Source of the DNA: Dyadobacter sp. NIV53
GTDB lineage: Bacteria > Bacteroidota > Bacteroidia > Cytophagales > Spirosomataceae
DNA length: 64,000 nucleotides
Assembly: GCF_019711195.1 (NCBI RefSeq)
Contig: NZ_CP081299.1
Span: 6,482,501-6,546,500, forward strand
Direction of reading: 5' to 3'
In this document: positions 61,839-64,000 of the stretch, piece by piece
How the letters are laid out: the number at the start of each line of letters is the position of its first letter
How positions within the stretch are numbered: the stretch's first letter is position 1
Translations under genes and position numbers: made by a program
Notes under the pieces: generated by a model
Databases searched by the model: none
What the model saw: only the letters and a program-made list of their open reading frames with translations
Told to the model about the DNA's origin: nothing

Positions 61839-62669
61839 ATGGATAACAAAATCGCTCTTATTACGGGACCCACATCGGGCATTGGGTATGTTACCGCCGT
61901 CGAATTGTCAAAACAAGGGTTCGACCTTATCCTTGTTGCAAGAAATGAAGCCAAGGTGAAGGAATTACAGCATGTTATTGGAGACCGGGTCAAAATTGAT
62001 TTTATCTCTTGCGATCTCAGCAGTATAAATTCTGTAAGAATGGCTGTGGAGAAGATTAAAAGCAGATTCGTACGAATTGACGTGTTGATCAACAACGCAG
62101 GTATGATAGTCCAGGACAAGCAATTTTCGGTGGATAATATTGAACTTACTTTTGCTACCAACCATATCGGTCCGTTTTTGTTAACAACCGGGCTTATTAA
62201 TCTTTTGAAGGCCGGAGAACGGGGCAGGATTATTCACGTTTCTTCTGAGGCTCATTTTTTTGCATTTTTCGATTTGAACAAACTGGTAAATCCGCCTTCA
62301 TATCAGGATCTCATTGTTTACGGCAGATCCAAACTAGCGAATATACTTTTCTCAAATGAACTGGCGGATCGTCTGAAACCATTCGGCATTACCTCCAATG
62401 CATTACATCCGGGAACTGTTGCCAGTAACTTTGCAGGAAATGGAAATGGCGTTTCATCATTTTTCATGAAGTTGTTCCGCCCGTTTTTTAAATCCGTGGA
62501 ACAGGGTGCTGCAACATCCATTTATCTGGCAACATCGCCCGAGGTTGAGGGAGTTTCCGGTAAGTACTTTACTGATTGCAAGTTGGGCAGGAGGTCCTCC
62601 GCTTCCAGGAACCCGCAGTTAGGTAAGTCTTTATGGGAACTGAGTGAGAAGCTGGTGAACCAGGCCTGA
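61839..62669 (+). CDS. Short-chain dehydrogenase/reductase (retinol dehydrogenase-like)
   Basis: 276 residues, Rossmann fold: cofactor loop TGPTSGIG (9-16), 'NNAG' and catalytic 'HVSSEAHF ... YGRSKLAN' (Ser, Tyr-x-x-x-Lys). The Arg in 'VARNEAK' after beta-2 favours NADP(H). The C-terminal 'GVSGKYFTDCKLGRRS' is usual for the retinol-dehydrogenase/WW-oxidoreductase-like branch. Substrate unknown. Divergent from metN, monocistronic. Confidence 0.9.
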   Translation: MDNKIALITGPTSGIGYVTAVELSKQGFDLILVARNEAKVKELQHVIGDRVKIDFISCDLSSINSVRMAVEKIKSRFVRIDVLINNAGMIVQDKQFSVDNIELTFATNHIGPFLLTTGLINLLKAGERGRIIHVSSEAHFFAFFDLNKLVNPPSYQDLIVYGRSKLANILFSNELADRLKPFGITSNALHPGTVASNFAGNGNGVSSFFMKLFRPFFKSVEQGAATSIYLATSPEVEGVSGKYFTDCKLGRRSSASRNPQLGKSLWELSEKLVNQA

Positions 62670-62818
62670 ATAATTCTGGCCGAAGAAGTTCGAAGGATAA
62701 CTTTTATTATTCCGGCAACTTTACAAATATTTTAAGTGATCAAAAAGACGGTTTTTATATCCGCGCCTGACGATGGCAGCCCCCTTATAAATGCCACTTT
62801 ATCTTTTAACGACATATT

Positions 62819-63232
62819 TCAGGCGATCTGATGCTGAGGGAGAAATGGCGTAAGGTATTCGTCAATTTCCGTATGGATCGCATTGTTGAAGATGTTGGTT
62901 GCGATCATAATTCCTGCAAAAGCAGTAAATACATCAATTTCTTCATCAGAATATCTTTCGCCGATCGGTCTGTAAATGTCTTCATGTACAAAACCTTTGT
63001 TTTGGGCAATCGCTGCGCCAAAAGAAAGCAGCTCCTTTTCAGATTCTGACAGGATCAGATCTTCCGGTTGTTCTCCAGACTCAATAATTGCTTTTCTGAA
63101 ATAGGTGCTGCATAACGGGCAGTCTGCTGCTTCCGACACCGACCATGCGAAAAGTGTAGCAAGCCTGGCCCCAACCAGCCGTTCTACTTCTCGAAACATC
63201 GGATACCATCGCATAAAATACTTTGAAAGCAA
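62819..63232 (-). CDS. AhpD-like carboxymuconolactone decarboxylase-family protein, frameshifted 5' end
   Basis: 137 codons from TTG 63232 include the AhpD-type CPLC pair ('SEAADCPLCSTYFRKAIIES') and the C-terminal 'FAGIMIATNIFNN'. The first codons are out of frame. In another frame an ATG at 63260 gives MKATLGYSPVAFKVFYAM, which joins smoothly to YPMFREVERLVGARL if one G of the GG at 63206-63207 (C on plus) is dropped. An upstream stretch giving FYNSKITN before that ATG suggests the gene once started still earlier, with possibly a second shift. Either a pseudogene or sequence errors. No neighbour functional link seen. Confidence 0.7.
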   Translation of the reverse strand: MLSKYFMRWYPMFREVERLVGARLATLFAWSVSEAADCPLCSTYFRKAIIESGEQPEDLILSESEKELLSFGAAIAQNKGFVHEDIYRPIGERYSDEEIDVFTAFAGIMIATNIFNNAIHTEIDEYLTPFLPQHQIA

Positions 63233-63260
63233 CCGGGGAGTAGCCCAACGTAGCTTTCAT

Positions 63261-63436
63261 ATTCGTAATCTTGCTGTTGTAAAAGGTCTATGGATTTTAT
63301 CATATATTTGAATTTGCCATTATACCACAACTGAGTTTAGCCCATTGCCTGAGTTACTAATTCTAGCCGTTTAGTAGTCGGTATTTTAGCTTTTGTCAGA
63401 TCAATTTTGAAATCGCCTAAAAAAAAGCTAAAAATA
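63261..63436. other. Intergenic stretch
   Basis: Holds the probable decayed 5' end of the CMD gene (63261-63330) and then AT-rich sequence leading to promoter site 4. No other gene seen. Confidence 0.4.
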
Positions 63437-63486
63437 TTTGGTAAAACAAAAGCGTTTACTTTACTTTGTCTATCTAGTTAATAGAC
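63437..63486 (+). promoter_or_regulatory. Promoter plus palindromic operator, site 4
   Basis: TTTG (63437-63440), 20 nt, TTACTTTG (63461-63468), palindrome GTCTATCTAGTTAATAGAC (63468-63486). The Cys-rich leader ORF starts 59 nt after it, and a membrane-protein gene follows at 63818. Confidence 0.75.
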
Positions 63487-63544
63487 TAATAAAAACTAGC
63501 GACGATCCACCCGAAGCTGAGTATGATCCAAATCTCATTTGCAT

Positions 63545-63640
63545 ATGAATTCGATCCATTTACTTTACTCAAAATCATTCCTTCGGTTGGAAACTTATGT
63601 GACTTTCACACTTGCTCAGCAACCTTGTTGTAGTTGTTGA
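63545..63640 (+). CDS. Candidate Cys leader peptide ending QQPCCSC
   Basis: 31 codons from ATG to TGA. The last seven residues are QQPCCSC: three Cys codons among the last four before the stop (63626-63637). Such clustering next to a stop is the classic layout of a leader peptide that senses charged tRNA-Cys. After it, GATCTTAAGATC (63656-63667) and a CCCGG/CCGGG hairpin (about 63743-63762) precede the downstream gene. Confidence 0.55.
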   Translation: MNSIHLLYSKSFLRLETYVTFTLAQQPCCSC

Positions 63641-63817
63641 ACCTTTCCTGATTTAGATCTTAAGATCCATCCTGATTTTCCCTAAGACAGTAAAAAAATC
63701 CGGCAACCGGCATTTCGGTGGTAATTAATTTCTGTTGCCCGGACAACTGTCCCGGGATAAGTGCTTATGGCCTCATCCCAACTCCATATCATTTTATACA
63801 ACAAAAAATGTTTCGAC

Positions 63818-64000
63818 ATGAGATTCACTGACAGTTTTATATATTACGAAATACTTACACTTTTCTTCGTTATCAGCGCCGCGGAGTTTTTAACCGGATT
63901 ATACAAAAGCGATAAATGGTCTAAAAATGAATGGTATATCAATTTCGCCGGGCTTTTTCTGTCCAGTACCATTACCAGGCCAGTCAGCTTTCTGTTATCG
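63818..64000 (+). CDS. Membrane protein, 3' end outside the window (possibly fatty acid hydroxylase/sterol desaturase family)
   Basis: 61 codons from ATG 63818 to the window edge. Two hydrophobic segments ('YYEILTLFFVISAAEFLTG' and 'WYINFAGLFLSSTITRPVSF') with the layout '...ExxxG.Y....WxxN...' seen at the N-terminus of sterol desaturase-family proteins. The histidine boxes would lie beyond the window, so the family is tentative. It lies downstream of promoter site 4 and the QQPCCSC leader. Confidence 0.5.
   Translation, partial: MRFTDSFIYYEILTLFFVISAAEFLTGLYKSDKWSKNEWYINFAGLFLSSTITRPVSFLLS

Noticed and set aside
1..64000. CRISPR arrays, insertion sequences, rRNA operons, SusC/SusD pairs
   Set aside because: No direct-repeat arrays, transposase genes, rRNA or TonB-dependent/SusD genes were seen anywhere in the window.

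Overview
The window looks like chromosomal DNA of a member of the Bacteroidota, most likely a Cytophagales/Spirosomaceae bacterium of the Dyadobacter type. Reasons: promoters of the form TTTG-N19/20-TTACTTTG, a type IX secretion (T9SS) C-terminal sorting domain, MacB/FtsX-type orphan permeases ending in MNPV(K/R)SLR, LytTR two-component regulators, and a large family of secreted S1 sulfatases. The genus is an inference; no rRNA gene is present. No tRNA, CRISPR array or insertion sequence was recognised.

Layout. 1-5.4 kb: 3' part of an FtsX-like permease, an NHL-repeat lipoprotein and a SAM O-methyltransferase. 5.4-8.2 kb: a LytS-type histidine kinase and its LytTR response regulator on the minus strand, with a second soluble, degenerate kinase paralogue inserted between them in reverse orientation. 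8.5-22.9 kb: a minus-strand unit made of a beta-helix protein and a giant multidomain T9SS-exported surface protein (about 4,400 residues) split by one apparent single-base frameshift. 23.4-25.8 kb: a second FtsX-like permease. 26.4-32.7 kb: a translationally coupled minus-strand glycosylation operon (PHP-type metallohydrolase, GT39, GT4, LPG-synthase/UPF0104 membrane protein, GT4, and a previously unlisted 43-residue ORF). 33-34.7 kb: a small ORF and a phytase-esterase-like lipoprotein.

34.9-63 kb is a sulfur-oriented region: seven S1 sulfatases (six between 34.9 and 47.1 kb, one at 57.2 kb), a rhodanese, a rhodanese-thioredoxin fusion, a DUF4350 protein, a PA/M28-like protein, an Rrf2-family regulator with four cysteines, a fatty-acid-hydroxylase-type membrane protein and a metNIQ methionine importer. 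Between them lies a redox-type operon (NTF2-like, lipoprotein flavodoxin, carboxymuconolactone decarboxylase) flanked by two AraC regulators and a decayed cupin gene.

The most interesting signal is regulatory. Four sites (36.51, 38.39, 54.58 and 63.44 kb) share TTTG-N19/20-TTACTTTG whose last G begins a palindrome GTCTAT-N5/7-ATAGAC lying over the expected transcription start. In each case, 52-59 nt after the palindrome, a short ORF starts. Three of these code for 31-44-residue peptides with cysteine codons just before the stop (endings QQPCCSC, PGDCCPG, NSPCQDT), and two are followed by hairpins, one with a T6 tract. This reads as a repressor-plus-cysteine-leader attenuation system for sulfur scavenging genes; the Rrf2 protein is a candidate repressor. 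The assignment of function is inference.
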